Origin: Micavibrio sp. | Lineage (GTDB): Bacteria; Pseudomonadota; Alphaproteobacteria; Micavibrionales; Micavibrionaceae | Assembly (NCBI GenBank): GCA_030824965.1 | Contig: JAPJQV010000001.1 | Span: 248,001-312,000, forward strand | Direction of reading: 5' to 3' | Length of the DNA: 64,000 nt | Program-made: the position numbers and the translations under genes | In this document: piece after piece, positions 55,021-62,836 of the stretch | Layout of the letters: every line of letters begins with the position of its first letter | Numbering within the stretch: the stretch's first letter is position 1 | The notes under the pieces: model-generated | Told to the model about the DNA's origin: nothing | The model's database searches: none | The model's input: only the letters and a program-made list of their open reading frames with translations

Positions 55021-56085
55021 ATGACCCGAAAGATCATTCATATCGATATGGACGCTTTTTATGCCTCCGTCGAGCAGCGCGATCATCCCCATCTGCGCGG
55101 CAAACCTTTGGCAGTCGGACATGGTGCAAAACGCGGCGTCGTAGCGGCGGCCAGTTATGAAGCGCGTAAATTCGGTGTACGTTCCGCCATGCCTTCAACT
55201 GTTGCCATGCGGCGATGCCCGGAGCTTATTTTCGCTCCGCCAAGATTTGAGGTTTATCGCAGCGTATCGCAACAGATACGGAATATATTTCTGGAATATA
55301 CGCCGCTCGTAGAGCCGCTCTCGCTCGATGAAGCCTATCTTGATGTCACGGAAAATCTAAAAGGAATTGCTACCGCGTCTGCTACCGCCAGGGAAATCCG
55401 GGCGCGGATAGTGGATACGACAGGTCTGACGGCGTCTGCCGGTATTTCATATAATAAATTTCTTGCCAAACTTGCCTCAGACTACCGTAAACCAAATGGG
55501 CAATTCGTCATTCAGCCAAGCGAAGGGGCGGTCTTTGTTGAAAAATTGGAAGTAGGAAAATTTCACGGTATCGGGCCAAAAACAGCAGAAAAAATGAACA
55601 GGCTCGGCATTTATACCGGAGCCGATCTGCGCGACAGGACCAGAGAATATCTGCAATTTCATTTCGGTAAATCAGGTTCATGGTATTACACAATTGCGCG
55701 CGGCGAGGATAACCGTGAAGTGCAGGCCGACCGCATCCGAAAATCTTCAGGTTCCGAGAACACGTTTGCACAAGATTTATATGAACCGGAAAGAATCGAA
55801 GCAGGCATTTTAGAAATGGCCGACGATGTCTGGAAATGGTGCGACGAGAAACAGATGTTCGGGCGCACTGTAATGGTAAAGATAAAATATAACGACTTCA
55901 GGCAAATCACCCGCAGCCGAAGTTTCAACGCGCCTGTAAACTCTCAAGAAGAATTGCATAGGGCAAGCCTCGACCTGATCCGATCAACCTATCCTGTACT
56001 GCAGGGTATCCGTCTCGTTGGCGTAACAGTGTCGAATTTCGAGGAAATAACAGAACACGGAATCGACGAGAGGATTCTGATTTAA
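55021..56085 (+). CDS. dinB: DNA polymerase IV DinB
   Basis: A Y-family translesion polymerase. The active-site acidic residues are in HIDMDAFYASVEQ (Asp near residues 7-9) and SLDEAYLDVT, with RSAMPSTVAM and ASAGISYNKFLAK as further markers and the helix-hairpin-helix region GIGPKTAEKMNRLGI. 354 residues from the ATG at 55021 (the TTG just before it adds one codon). It is the last chromosomal gene before the island. Confidence 0.93.
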   Translation: MTRKIIHIDMDAFYASVEQRDHPHLRGKPLAVGHGAKRGVVAAASYEARKFGVRSAMPSTVAMRRCPELIFAPPRFEVYRSVSQQIRNIFLEYTPLVEPLSLDEAYLDVTENLKGIATASATAREIRARIVDTTGLTASAGISYNKFLAKLASDYRKPNGQFVIQPSEGAVFVEKLEVGKFHGIGPKTAEKMNRLGIYTGADLRDRTREYLQFHFGKSGSWYYTIARGEDNREVQADRIRKSSGSENTFAQDLYEPERIEAGILEMADDVWKWCDEKQMFGRTVMVKIKYNDFRQITRSRSFNAPVNSQEELHRASLDLIRSTYPVLQGIRLVGVTVSNFEEITEHGIDERILI

Positions 56086-56091
56086 AATGGT

Positions 56092-56160
56092 GCCCAAAGC
56101 CTGTATCCAATCGAGGGGTTAAGTCTTTGTTTTGACTCGGTTTCGTTGGATGCTATGGGC
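56092..56160. repeat. Imperfect inverted repeat at the island left edge
   Basis: GCCCA (56092-56096) pairs with TGGGC (56156-56160), and ATCCAA with TTGGAT further in, leaving a 69-nt arrangement with bulges. It begins 7 bp after the dinB stop. A TGG just before it makes the minus strand end GGGCACCA, a tRNA-like end, but no T loop or anticodon arm is seen. Confidence 0.5.
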
Positions 56161-56162
56161 TT

Positions 56163-56183
56163 CGTACCCCTAGACGTACCCCT
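56163..56183 (+). repeat. Two direct repeats CGTACCCCT
   Basis: CGTACCCCT occurs at 56163-56171 and 56175-56183 with a 12-bp period. Short spaced direct repeats next to a junction fit integrase arm-type sites or small accessory protein sites. Confidence 0.55.
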
Positions 56184-56494
56184 TTAAACGCAGGACGGCT
56201 GCGAATTCGGGCATACATAAGAATACATAGGCGAACTTTTAATTGCAAGCCGGACGTGTTCTTATAGCTATGCGGAGAGCGTTATCGCTTATGGCCTATT
56301 GATGCGTAGCATAAAAGTAGAGCAGCGAGAAAAGACACGTTTTTATTTGTGATATCTCAATATATTGAGGAAGAAATATCTAAAAATTTGTTACAAGAAA
56401 GAAATAAGGGGGGGCGTATACCCCCCTTCGCCGTTAGGCGGTAATGCGCACTTTACTGGGTCGTGTAATTTTCAAACCATTTTTTGAAAATCGT
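56184..56494. other. Gene-free stretch at the island left side
   Basis: No convincing frame. It contains a perfect 14-bp palindrome CTCAATATATTGAG at 56356-56369, two ATACATA words near 56214-56230, and the G/C-rich hairpin at 56406-56428. These features fit integrase/excisionase control DNA and transcription end sites, not a gene. Confidence 0.5.
56406..56428 (-). terminator. Hairpin AAGGGGGG/CCCCCCTT
   Basis: An eight-pair stem with a 7-nt loop. On the minus strand it is followed by ATTTCTTTCTTG, a moderate T-rich tail, so it may end the small lipoprotein/membrane-protein transcript that runs toward it. Confidence 0.5.
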
Positions 56495-56767
56495 CTATTT
56501 TTTGATTTTAAAGAAATCTTTATCTGCATCTACTTGGATCCAGAGAGCCGAGAACCCACCTGCAAATAGGGCTACAACTAGCGCGAGCAAGTGAGGACCT
56601 CCAAATTCAAGAAGCATTGCGGCAAGCCAATGAACTCTAACGCGTGTAACGTGGCCTATTAGAAATATCATAAACAGATACGTGGCTAGGGCTACTATCA
56701 CGCCAGTATATCTGGCGCGTTTGTTTTCGATTTTTAGGAGTCCAGAATTCTTATTGGCACGTGGCAT
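56495..56767 (-). CDS. Small two-segment membrane protein, unknown
   Basis: A 90-residue basic N-terminus (MPRANKNSGLLKIENKRARY) followed by two hydrophobic segments (about 22-42 and 47-75) and a charged tail. No family recognised. Its start overlaps the upstream lipoprotein gene by 17 bp, so they are translated together. Confidence 0.5.
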   Translation of the reverse strand: MPRANKNSGLLKIENKRARYTGVIVALATYLFMIFLIGHVTRVRVHWLAAMLLEFGGPHLLALVVALFAGGFSALWIQVDADKDFFKIKK

Positions 56768-57215
56768 AGGTCAGTCCTGCTTCGCTTGCGTTGCCCTCAC
56801 GAAAAAGAAACGTGCCTTCTTGAGTTAAGGCACTTGATGCTATTACACCAGCGGCGATTTGTCCGTAAACGGACGGCTCATTAAATAAAACCTTCACATA
56901 GATGGTTGAGCCAGCTCGGGCTGGGAGCGCATATTGGGAGGTGTAGATATCGCCAATGAGACGAGTGCTCAGAGTAGTTGTGCCAGATGGGATATCTACT
57001 GAGAAATATCTGCCATCATCAATGTTACAGCGTTCAATGCCATTGATTTTGATTGATGGAGCACCACGCCCAGATAATAAGATTGATCCTTTGGGACGAT
57101 AAACTACAAGCTTGGCTTGTCCTTTTTTTATTGGCTCTGGTTTATATAGTGGCCCTGCTGGGGTCGCGCATGCGGCGAGCGTCAAAACAGATAAGATTAC
57201 AAGATGTCTTTTCAT
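56751..57215 (-). CDS. Lipoprotein with DUF2846-like domain
   Basis: A 154-residue lipoprotein (lipobox LTLAAC) with a beta-rich domain: KAKLVVYRP-like GQAKLVVYRPKG, PSIKINGIERCNIDDGRYF, FSVDIPSGTTTLSTRL and YVKVLFNEPSVYG resemble the DUF2846 family of outer-membrane or periplasmic proteins. The C-terminus has a hydrophobic stretch. A ribosome site (AAGGGAGAA) and a hairpin just in front may control it. Function is not known. Confidence 0.6.
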   Translation of the reverse strand: MKRHLVILSVLTLAACATPAGPLYKPEPIKKGQAKLVVYRPKGSILLSGRGAPSIKINGIERCNIDDGRYFSVDIPSGTTTLSTRLIGDIYTSQYALPARAGSTIYVKVLFNEPSVYGQIAAGVIASSALTQEGTFLFREGNASEAGLTYATCQ

Positions 57216-57454
57216 ATCATTCTCCCTTCTTGCCGCCAGAGCTTGATCGCTCTGGTGGCTGGGAGTTGATAACCATTAACTAGAATGGCGCGACAGTCTT
57301 TAGGCCGAGGCCATTGGACATACACTGCCGCCTCCCAGCCATAGCTGGAGGGCGGCACGTTTACGGTACATGCAGAACCGCTAGTTAAGGGGTTATCAAG
57401 CCCCGCCGATTTCAACGGCAATCGCATTCTGTATCCAGATATATATGAATGCAA
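57212..57454 (-). CDS. Doubtful small ORF across a nested inverted repeat
   Basis: An 80-codon frame whose stop overlaps the lipoprotein start by 4 nt. The product (with VQWPRPKDCRAILVNGYQ and LPATRAIKLW) has no signal, membrane segment or known domain, and its sequence is dictated by strong inverted repeats in the DNA. It may be a genuine island peptide, but a structured non-coding region is equally likely. Confidence 0.25.
   Translation of the reverse strand: MHSYISGYRMRLPLKSAGLDNPLTSGSACTVNVPPSSYGWEAAVYVQWPRPKDCRAILVNGYQLPATRAIKLWRQEGRMI
57232..57259. repeat. Hairpin upstream of the island lipoprotein gene
   Basis: GCCGCCAGAGC (57232-57242) pairs with GCTCTGGTGGC (57249-57259) around a 6-nt loop, with one G-T pair. 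On the minus strand it lies immediately before the ribosome site of the lipoprotein gene and may affect its translation or end an upstream transcript. Confidence 0.6.
57257..57407. repeat. Nested inverted repeats
   Basis: Outer arms TTGATAACC/GGTTATCAA (57266-57274 and 57391-57399) and TTAACTAG/CTAGTTAA (57276-57283 and 57381-57388) enclose an inner hairpin at 57327-57356 (arms of 13 nt, 11 paired, loop CATA). Further G/C-rich pairs (GGG/CCC) extend the outer stem toward 57257 and 57407. The whole can form a cruciform or a structured RNA. Confidence 0.6.
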
Positions 57455-57500
57455 GGGGATATATTTATGGAATAGAGGCTAATTCATTGTATAAAAAAGG

Positions 57501-58274
57501 ATGACAAAATTACGTCCACTCGAGCAACAACTAGTCGAAGATGCCCTTGAAATGGGCGGCGGCTACGTTTTGGATTTTTCGGATAGAACATTTGGTCAAT
57601 TCTTTGACGCAGAGTTCGGAATCGATATTAACGAATCTAAATATCATGCAAACGGAAGCTCTAAAGGCAAACGTATGCGGACTTTTATTCAACTAGAAAA
57701 TGACATGCTAGTTGCTAAAGTTTTACGTTCACTCTGGGAATATCGTGCGGCCATGCTTTTTAGAAGAGGCGTTGAAGAAGATGAAAAAATTACCGAGAAT
57801 TATTTTAATTTAATTTATAAACTTGAAGGCTCTTCCGAAACTGCAAATACAGATGCTATAGAAAAATTTGAAGAGAATGCTTCTCTAGATGAATTGATTT
57901 TAGCAATCAATCGAGACATTGCGGCCAATAAGCCACAAGCGGCGCTTGATAGGCTGCATACTTATTGCATGAAAAGGTTTAAAAATCTTTTGGCTTTGAG
58001 GGGTTATGCTTGCGAAGATGAAGAGCCATTGCATAGCAGGACTGGCAAATATGTTAAGGCTTTAGAGAGCGAAAAAAAACTGCAATCTATGTCTATTAAA
58101 ATCATTAAAATGAGCATTAGTTTATTTGAAGAATTTAACCATATACGAAATGATAGAACCTTTGCTCATGATAATGAAATACTCGGTCTTCACGAGGCGC
58201 GGTTTATATTCGATGCTGTAACAAACGTATTGAGATACATTCGTTCATTAGAAATAAAGTCATTAAGAGAATAA
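57501..58274 (+). CDS. Abi_C-domain (abortive-infection-like) protein
   Basis: A 257-residue protein. The C-terminal part, about 170-250 (MSIKIIKMSISLFEEFNHIR, NDRTFAHDNEILGL, FIFDAVTNVLRYIRSLE), matches the 'abortive infection protein-like C-terminal' (Abi_C) domain: a His-containing RN-x4-AHD motif in a helical, HEPN-like fold. The N-terminal 130 residues are not recognised. It lies 16 bp upstream of gajA on the same strand, so it is probably a member of the same defence operon. A weak AAAGG-type site precedes the ATG. Whether it is a toxin, an RNase or an accessory of Gabija is not known. Confidence 0.7.
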   Translation: MTKLRPLEQQLVEDALEMGGGYVLDFSDRTFGQFFDAEFGIDINESKYHANGSSKGKRMRTFIQLENDMLVAKVLRSLWEYRAAMLFRRGVEEDEKITENYFNLIYKLEGSSETANTDAIEKFEENASLDELILAINRDIAANKPQAALDRLHTYCMKRFKNLLALRGYACEDEEPLHSRTGKYVKALESEKKLQSMSIKIIKMSISLFEEFNHIRNDRTFAHDNEILGLHEARFIFDAVTNVLRYIRSLEIKSLRE

Positions 58275-58290
58275 GTTTTAAGGGGGCAAA

Positions 58291-60003
58291 ATGAGCTTAA
58301 TAAGATACATAGAAATAAAAAACTTTAGAGGAATTCAAAATTTAGCTTGGCGGCCTGGAAGTGGAATTAATTGCATCATAGGCTCTGGAGATTCTGGGAA
58401 GAGTAGCATCATTGATGCAATCGATATTTGTATTGGCGGTAAACGTAATATTTCTGACTGTGATTTCTATAACTTAAATTTCGAATCTCAAATTAGTATA
58501 AAAATCACTTTAGGCTCTTTGCCAGACGAGCTTTTGAATATTGATCAATATGGATTATATCTTCGCGGCTTCGATATTAATTCAGGTGTTTTGTATGATG
58601 AGCCAAGTTCAGAACTTGAAACAGTTATAACTATAGAAACTATTATTGATGAAAGTCTCGAACTTCAAAGATATTTGACTTCAGATAGAGCAAGTGATCA
58701 AGGGCTTAAACGCAATTTAGCATGGGCTGATAGATCAAAGCTAATACCAACAAGACTTGGAGGAAACAACGATCAGCATTTTTCATGGAGAAAAGGCTCA
58801 ATTCTTCATAAGTTGAGTGAAGAGAAAGTTGATCATTCAAAGGCGCTATTACAAGTCGGTCGTGAGGCGCGTGCAGGTTTTGGCTCAAAGACCGATAAAG
58901 AGCTCGCTGAAACTTTAGAAACCGTACAGCGCGCCGCCACCAAATTGGGTGTGCCAGTAAAAGAAGCGCAAGCTCTTATGGACGCCAATGCAGTATCTTT
59001 AAATGGCGGTATGATTTCACTGCATGATGAAAAAGGGGTTCCTCTTTCAGCTCTAGGCCTTGGTTCCGGCCGACTTTTAGTCGCAGGTTTACAAAAAGAA
59101 GCGTCCGCAGAAGGTTCTATTTTATTGGTTGATGAGCTTGAGCATGGCTTAGAACCGCATAGAATAATTCGGTTTTTGAATGCTTTGGGCGCGAAAGATA
59201 AGTTTCCATCACTTCAGGTTTTTGCAGCCTCTCATTCTCCAGTCGTAATTAGAGAACTTAACGGGAGCCAACTCTTTGTACTCCGAAAGAAGTTGAAATT
59301 TCATGAAGTTGTCTCAGTCGGTGTAAAAGATAATATTCAAGCAGCAATTAGGAAGTATCCTGAGGCAATTTTAGCGCCTTCGATTATAGTTTGTGAGGGT
59401 GCTACAGAAGTTGGGTTGCTTAGAGGCCTAGATCATTTCCGTGTTCAATCTGAAGAAACTTCTCTAATGGCTAATGGAATAGCATTAGTAGATGGAGGAG
59501 GAAGTGAAATGTTTGAGAGAGCGCTTTCATTTCAAGAGCTTGGATATCGTACTGCTGTATTCAGAGATAGTGATGTTTTTCCTACTCCAGCACTGGAAAT
59601 GACGTTCCGACAAAATGGCGGCTCTGTATTTAGTTGGAAAGAGGAATGGGCTACTGAAGATGCAATTTTCTCTTGTTTGCCAGACCAAAGCATTTCTGAA
59701 TTATTGGATTTAGCTATCGAATATAAGAGTGAGGAGTTAGTTTCTTCTCAAATTACAACCGCTTCAGAAGGCAAGTTGAAACTTTCTGATATACAAATGA
59801 AATTCCTTTTTGATGAGTTAACAGATTATGAGAAGGAGATTCTATCCACTGCCTCTCGATCTTCAAGAGCAAGACAATCGTGGTTTAAATCGGTTTCTGC
59901 AATGGAACGTGCAGGGCATGAAATTATAGCTCCAGTATTAGAAGACACTGGTAATGATTTTAAAAATGTTTTGGAATCTATTTTTGATTGGTGCCAAACA
60001 TGA
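58291..60003 (+). CDS. gajA: Gabija nuclease GajA (OLD-family ATPase-TOPRIM)
   Basis: GajA nicks DNA in a nucleotide-regulated way during phage infection. The 570-residue protein has the expected order: ABC-type ATPase with Walker A GSGDSGKS (31-38), signature LGLGSG (255-260), Walker B ILLVDE (277-282) and H-loop His315; then a TOPRIM domain with IIVCEGATEV (Glu369), VDGGGSE (Asp401) and FRDSDV (Asp426/Asp428). A late Lys533 (WFK) fits the conserved C-terminal lysine. Length and layout match known GajA. It overlaps gajB by ATGA and follows the Abi_C gene. Confidence 0.9.
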   Translation: MSLIRYIEIKNFRGIQNLAWRPGSGINCIIGSGDSGKSSIIDAIDICIGGKRNISDCDFYNLNFESQISIKITLGSLPDELLNIDQYGLYLRGFDINSGVLYDEPSSELETVITIETIIDESLELQRYLTSDRASDQGLKRNLAWADRSKLIPTRLGGNNDQHFSWRKGSILHKLSEEKVDHSKALLQVGREARAGFGSKTDKELAETLETVQRAATKLGVPVKEAQALMDANAVSLNGGMISLHDEKGVPLSALGLGSGRLLVAGLQKEASAEGSILLVDELEHGLEPHRIIRFLNALGAKDKFPSLQVFAASHSPVVIRELNGSQLFVLRKKLKFHEVVSVGVKDNIQAAIRKYPEAILAPSIIVCEGATEVGLLRGLDHFRVQSEETSLMANGIALVDGGGSEMFERALSFQELGYRTAVFRDSDVFPTPALEMTFRQNGGSVFSWKEEWATEDAIFSCLPDQSISELLDLAIEYKSEELVSSQITTASEGKLKLSDIQMKFLFDELTDYEKEILSTASRSSRARQSWFKSVSAMERAGHEIIAPVLEDTGNDFKNVLESIFDWCQT

Positions 60004-61412
60004 CAGGAACGCCCGATCTTTTATCATTTAGTAAAGGATTAGTTGTTGCTCCGGCTGGCTGTGGCAAAACTCAGCTAATTGCTGATTCATTGCGTTTTGT
60101 AAAAAATGAGAAGCCTGTTTTAATCTTGACTCATACTAATGCGGGCGTAGTCGCCTTAAGGAATAGACTGAAGCGGCTTGGTGTTGAAGGAAGCAGTTTC
60201 CGGCTTTCTACGATTGATGGATGGGCAATGAAAATTGCCTCTCTTTTTCCTGAAAGAGCGCAATGTGATCTAGCAATTATAAAAAATCCTAATTATCCTT
60301 TGATTAGAGACGCAGCTCTTCGACTTCTTGAAGATGGACACATAAACGATCTTATTAAGGCGACTTATAGTCGGCTTTTTGTCGATGAATACCAAGATTG
60401 CTCAATTAGACAGCATAGAATGGTGAGGGCCATATCGTTTACTATCCCCACTTGTGTGATGGGTGACGATATGCAGGCAATTTTTGGATTTGATAGAAAT
60501 GATCCTCTCGCTCATTGGAATAATGACGTCTCTTTGCATTTTACTGAATCCCATCAGCTAACAAAACCTTGGCGGTGGCTAAATGCTAATAGTGGTGATT
60601 TAGGCTACTGGTTACTTGAAATGCGTGAAATATTAAAACGCAATCAGAAAATCGATTTTTCAAAAGCCCCTGCGAATGTTTCATGGCTAAAGCTCGATGG
60701 GGCAAATGATGTCCTAACACAGTTAAGTGCTGCCAAAATAGGCAACTCTAGAGAAGGAGAAACAGTACTTATAATTGGAGACAGCAGAAATCCTTTGGGG
60801 CGTTCTCAGTTGGCAAGCCAAACTCCTGGGGCGGTAACTGTAGAAGCTGTGGATTTAAGGGATTTAGTAACCTTTTCAAATTTGTTTAGTCTAAATAATC
60901 CGAATGTATTGCAACATTTAATAGAATTCTTAGAGAATTTAATGAGCAATGTGGGTGGTAGAGATTTGTTGAATCGACTATCTGTAATTTCTCGGGGATC
61001 AAATAGAAAGCCACCGACAAACGTTGAACGGGAGGCCGTCTCTTTTAGTAGTCAGCCATCATTTGCTGGAGCGCTGGCATTGATAGCGGCGATTAGTGAG
61101 CAAGGCGGAGTTAGAACCTATAGGCCGTCAATTCTAAATGTTCTAACAAAAGCTTTGTTGATTTGTAGAGACAACGAAAATATTTCTTTCCCTGAGGCTG
61201 TAATAAAAATACGCGAGCAAAATCGGCTAACTGGAAGACCGCTTCCCAAAAGGGCAGTTGGAAGTACGCTTTTACTTAAGGGCTTAGAAGCCGATGTTTC
61301 TGTTATTCTTGATGCGGGAAGAATGTGTTCAAGAAATTTGTATGTGGCTATGACAAGAGGTTCAAAGCGACTAGTAGTTTGTTCTGCTTCTTCGATTTTG
61401 CCTCAAATATAG
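60000..61412 (+). CDS. gajB: Gabija helicase-like protein GajB (UvrD/Rep superfamily 1)
   Basis: GajB is a compact SF1 helicase-like ATPase that works with GajA. Motifs seen: Walker A APAGCGKT (17-24), motif Ia (LTHTNAGVVALRNR), Walker B VDEYQD (128-133), motif III-like GDDMQAIF (155-162), motif V LLKGLEAD (425-432) and motif VI NLYVAMTRG (446-454). It is 470 residues, near the usual length (~490), and shorter than UvrD. The ATG at 60000 overlaps the gajA stop; TTG/GTG codons just upstream are less likely starts. Confidence 0.88.
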   Translation: MTGTPDLLSFSKGLVVAPAGCGKTQLIADSLRFVKNEKPVLILTHTNAGVVALRNRLKRLGVEGSSFRLSTIDGWAMKIASLFPERAQCDLAIIKNPNYPLIRDAALRLLEDGHINDLIKATYSRLFVDEYQDCSIRQHRMVRAISFTIPTCVMGDDMQAIFGFDRNDPLAHWNNDVSLHFTESHQLTKPWRWLNANSGDLGYWLLEMREILKRNQKIDFSKAPANVSWLKLDGANDVLTQLSAAKIGNSREGETVLIIGDSRNPLGRSQLASQTPGAVTVEAVDLRDLVTFSNLFSLNNPNVLQHLIEFLENLMSNVGGRDLLNRLSVISRGSNRKPPTNVEREAVSFSSQPSFAGALALIAAISEQGGVRTYRPSILNVLTKALLICRDNENISFPEAVIKIREQNRLTGRPLPKRAVGSTLLLKGLEADVSVILDAGRMCSRNLYVAMTRGSKRLVVCSASSILPQI

Positions 61413-61804
61413 ATTTTTATTAAAAGAATTTTTGTAATTGAAACCTTTAAATGGTTTCAACCATGTGTCCGCTACCTGTCAGTCCTCACTCCTCCGTTTT
61501 CGCGCCGGAAGGCGACGAAAACGACACCACAATCATATATTGCGGAAGAGAACCTATCATTATCGTGAAGACTGAATGGTAGCCCCAGCTTCGCCGCCGC
61601 CGCTTTGCGCGGCGCGGCGGGTGGGTCACATGTATCGTTTCCCTATCTCCATGCCGACATGTCGGGCCGCGCCGGAAGGCGCAAGGCCCGTTCCCGGAGC
61701 ACGACATGGTGATGGAGTCCTCTCTCATTATAAAACATGAACATCTTAGGAAGAATTTGAGCATCTTAGAGAGAGTTAGGCATTTTTAGCTAAGATGCTC
61801 ACGT
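61413..61804. other. Gap between gajB and the RepA-type gene: structured, no clear gene
   Basis: No credible protein gene. The 92-codon minus-strand frame at 61486-61764 is not supported by composition. A 39-codon plus-strand frame starts at 61463 (stop 61580-61582) and reads MCPLPVSPH through IVKTEW; it is only a possibility. A G/C-rich block at 61590-61690 has hairpins at about 61591-61618 and 61664-61687 and a palindrome CCGACATGTCGG at 61654-61665. Its composition differs from the A/T-rich genes on both sides. The last 60 bp hold repeats listed separately. Confidence 0.5.
61739..61800. repeat. Three copies of a GA(A/G)CATCTTAG word
   Basis: GAACATCTTAG at 61739-61749, GAGCATCTTAG at 61759-61769 (20 bp on) and its perfect reverse complement CTAAGATGCTC at 61790-61800. 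The last two form an 11-bp inverted repeat that could act as a transcription end for the minus-strand ATPase gene or as a protein site. Confidence 0.6.
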
Positions 61805-62836
61805 TCAACAGGTGGGTAGGGAGCAGTCCCATTTACCGTTTTTGCCAATTCCTCCAGAACGCGTAGAGACAACGCCCAATTTATCTTTCGCTCGGCGAAG
61901 GCTGGCTTCTGAAATGCCATTTAGGGCGGCTTCAGCCAACACCTGCGCACTATCGATAGGGCCATTTTTCAGAAGCTCTAAAAGAAATTCTTTGGCTTCT
62001 TGGAGTGCGCTGGGGTCTTGAGTAGTGCTGGAGGATAATAACTCGTCGGCTGTTATCGTTACTTTCTCGTCTAACCATTCAATCGTCGCAGTTTCAATAC
62101 CGTTACAAACGATTGCTGGGTTGATGATAAATGCATTGCCTTTACCATCGCGTCCTATATTGGTTTTGGCAGAGACAAGAATGCGCTTATTGTCATCTAA
62201 AGGATGTTTTCCTAAAACGGCAACATTCCGTGCTACGCCGGAAAAAGCAATAGACCCTGACACTTTCTTAAGGGCGGAGCCTGTAGGCTCTCCCTTGTTA
62301 AGATGCATAATCGCCAAGACCGTTAATTTCAGTTCTGCGGCAAGCTGGGACAACGGAATAAGTAACGATCTAACGTCAGCATCTTTGTATGAATCCTTAC
62401 GGCCCAGAAAACCAGTGATCGGGTCAATAATGAGTAAGCCAACATTATCCTGAACTATCTTATCCTTCAGGACTTGTAGATCGGTTTCTAGATTGAATGA
62501 GCGCTCAACGCCGTTGTTTTCTTGAATAACATCGAGATTTTCGATGTGATCTAAGTTTGCGCCAGCAGCGATCAGGCGAGGCAAAACTGTATCGTTGATG
62601 TCATCTTCGCCGCCTATTAAAAGCACGTTCGTCAATGACAGATTCTTATTGGCGGGAGGCCAGAATGAGCCAGTACTTAAGGCGCTGGCAAGCGAGCAGG
62701 TTGTGAGCGATTTACCACAACCCGGTAAACCAGCAATAATATTCAGCTTACCAACGGCAATTAGTCCCTCAGCAAGCCATTCAACACGCTCTGGAGTGAT
62801 CGTGCTAAGTTTTCGGCTTTTTATGCTCGCCGCCAT
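61805..62836 (-). CDS. RepA-type RecA-like AAA ATPase
   Basis: A 343-residue ATPase of the RecA/DnaB-like family found in plasmid, phage and island replication genes: Walker A GLPGCGKS (36-43), Walker B LLIIDP (134-139), and LTVLAIMHLNKGEPTGSALK, the motif with a sensor His. A C-terminal winged-helix-like part (SALQEAKEFLLELLKNGPID) may bind DNA. It probably acts as a helicase for island replication or maintenance. Its ATG overlaps the upstream AlpA-like stop (TAATG). Confidence 0.75.
   Translation of the reverse strand: MAASIKSRKLSTITPERVEWLAEGLIAVGKLNIIAGLPGCGKSLTTCSLASALSTGSFWPPANKNLSLTNVLLIGGEDDINDTVLPRLIAAGANLDHIENLDVIQENNGVERSFNLETDLQVLKDKIVQDNVGLLIIDPITGFLGRKDSYKDADVRSLLIPLSQLAAELKLTVLAIMHLNKGEPTGSALKKVSGSIAFSGVARNVAVLGKHPLDDNKRILVSAKTNIGRDGKGNAFIINPAIVCNGIETATIEWLDEKVTITADELLSSSTTQDPSALQEAKEFLLELLKNGPIDSAQVLAEAALNGISEASLRRAKDKLGVVSTRSGGIGKNGKWDCSLPTC

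Noticed and set aside
56089..56160. Possible tRNA on the minus strand (GCCC...GGGCACCA, ~72 nt)
   Set aside because: The ends pair and a CCA is present, but there is no T loop of the TTCRANY type, no D arm and no anticodon stem; at most a remnant or a coincidental inverted repeat.
61486..61764. A 92-codon minus-strand frame in the gap between gajB and the ATPase gene
   Set aside because: It spans G/C-rich hairpins, has no ribosome site, no domain and a Cys/Arg-rich composition typical of accidental frames.
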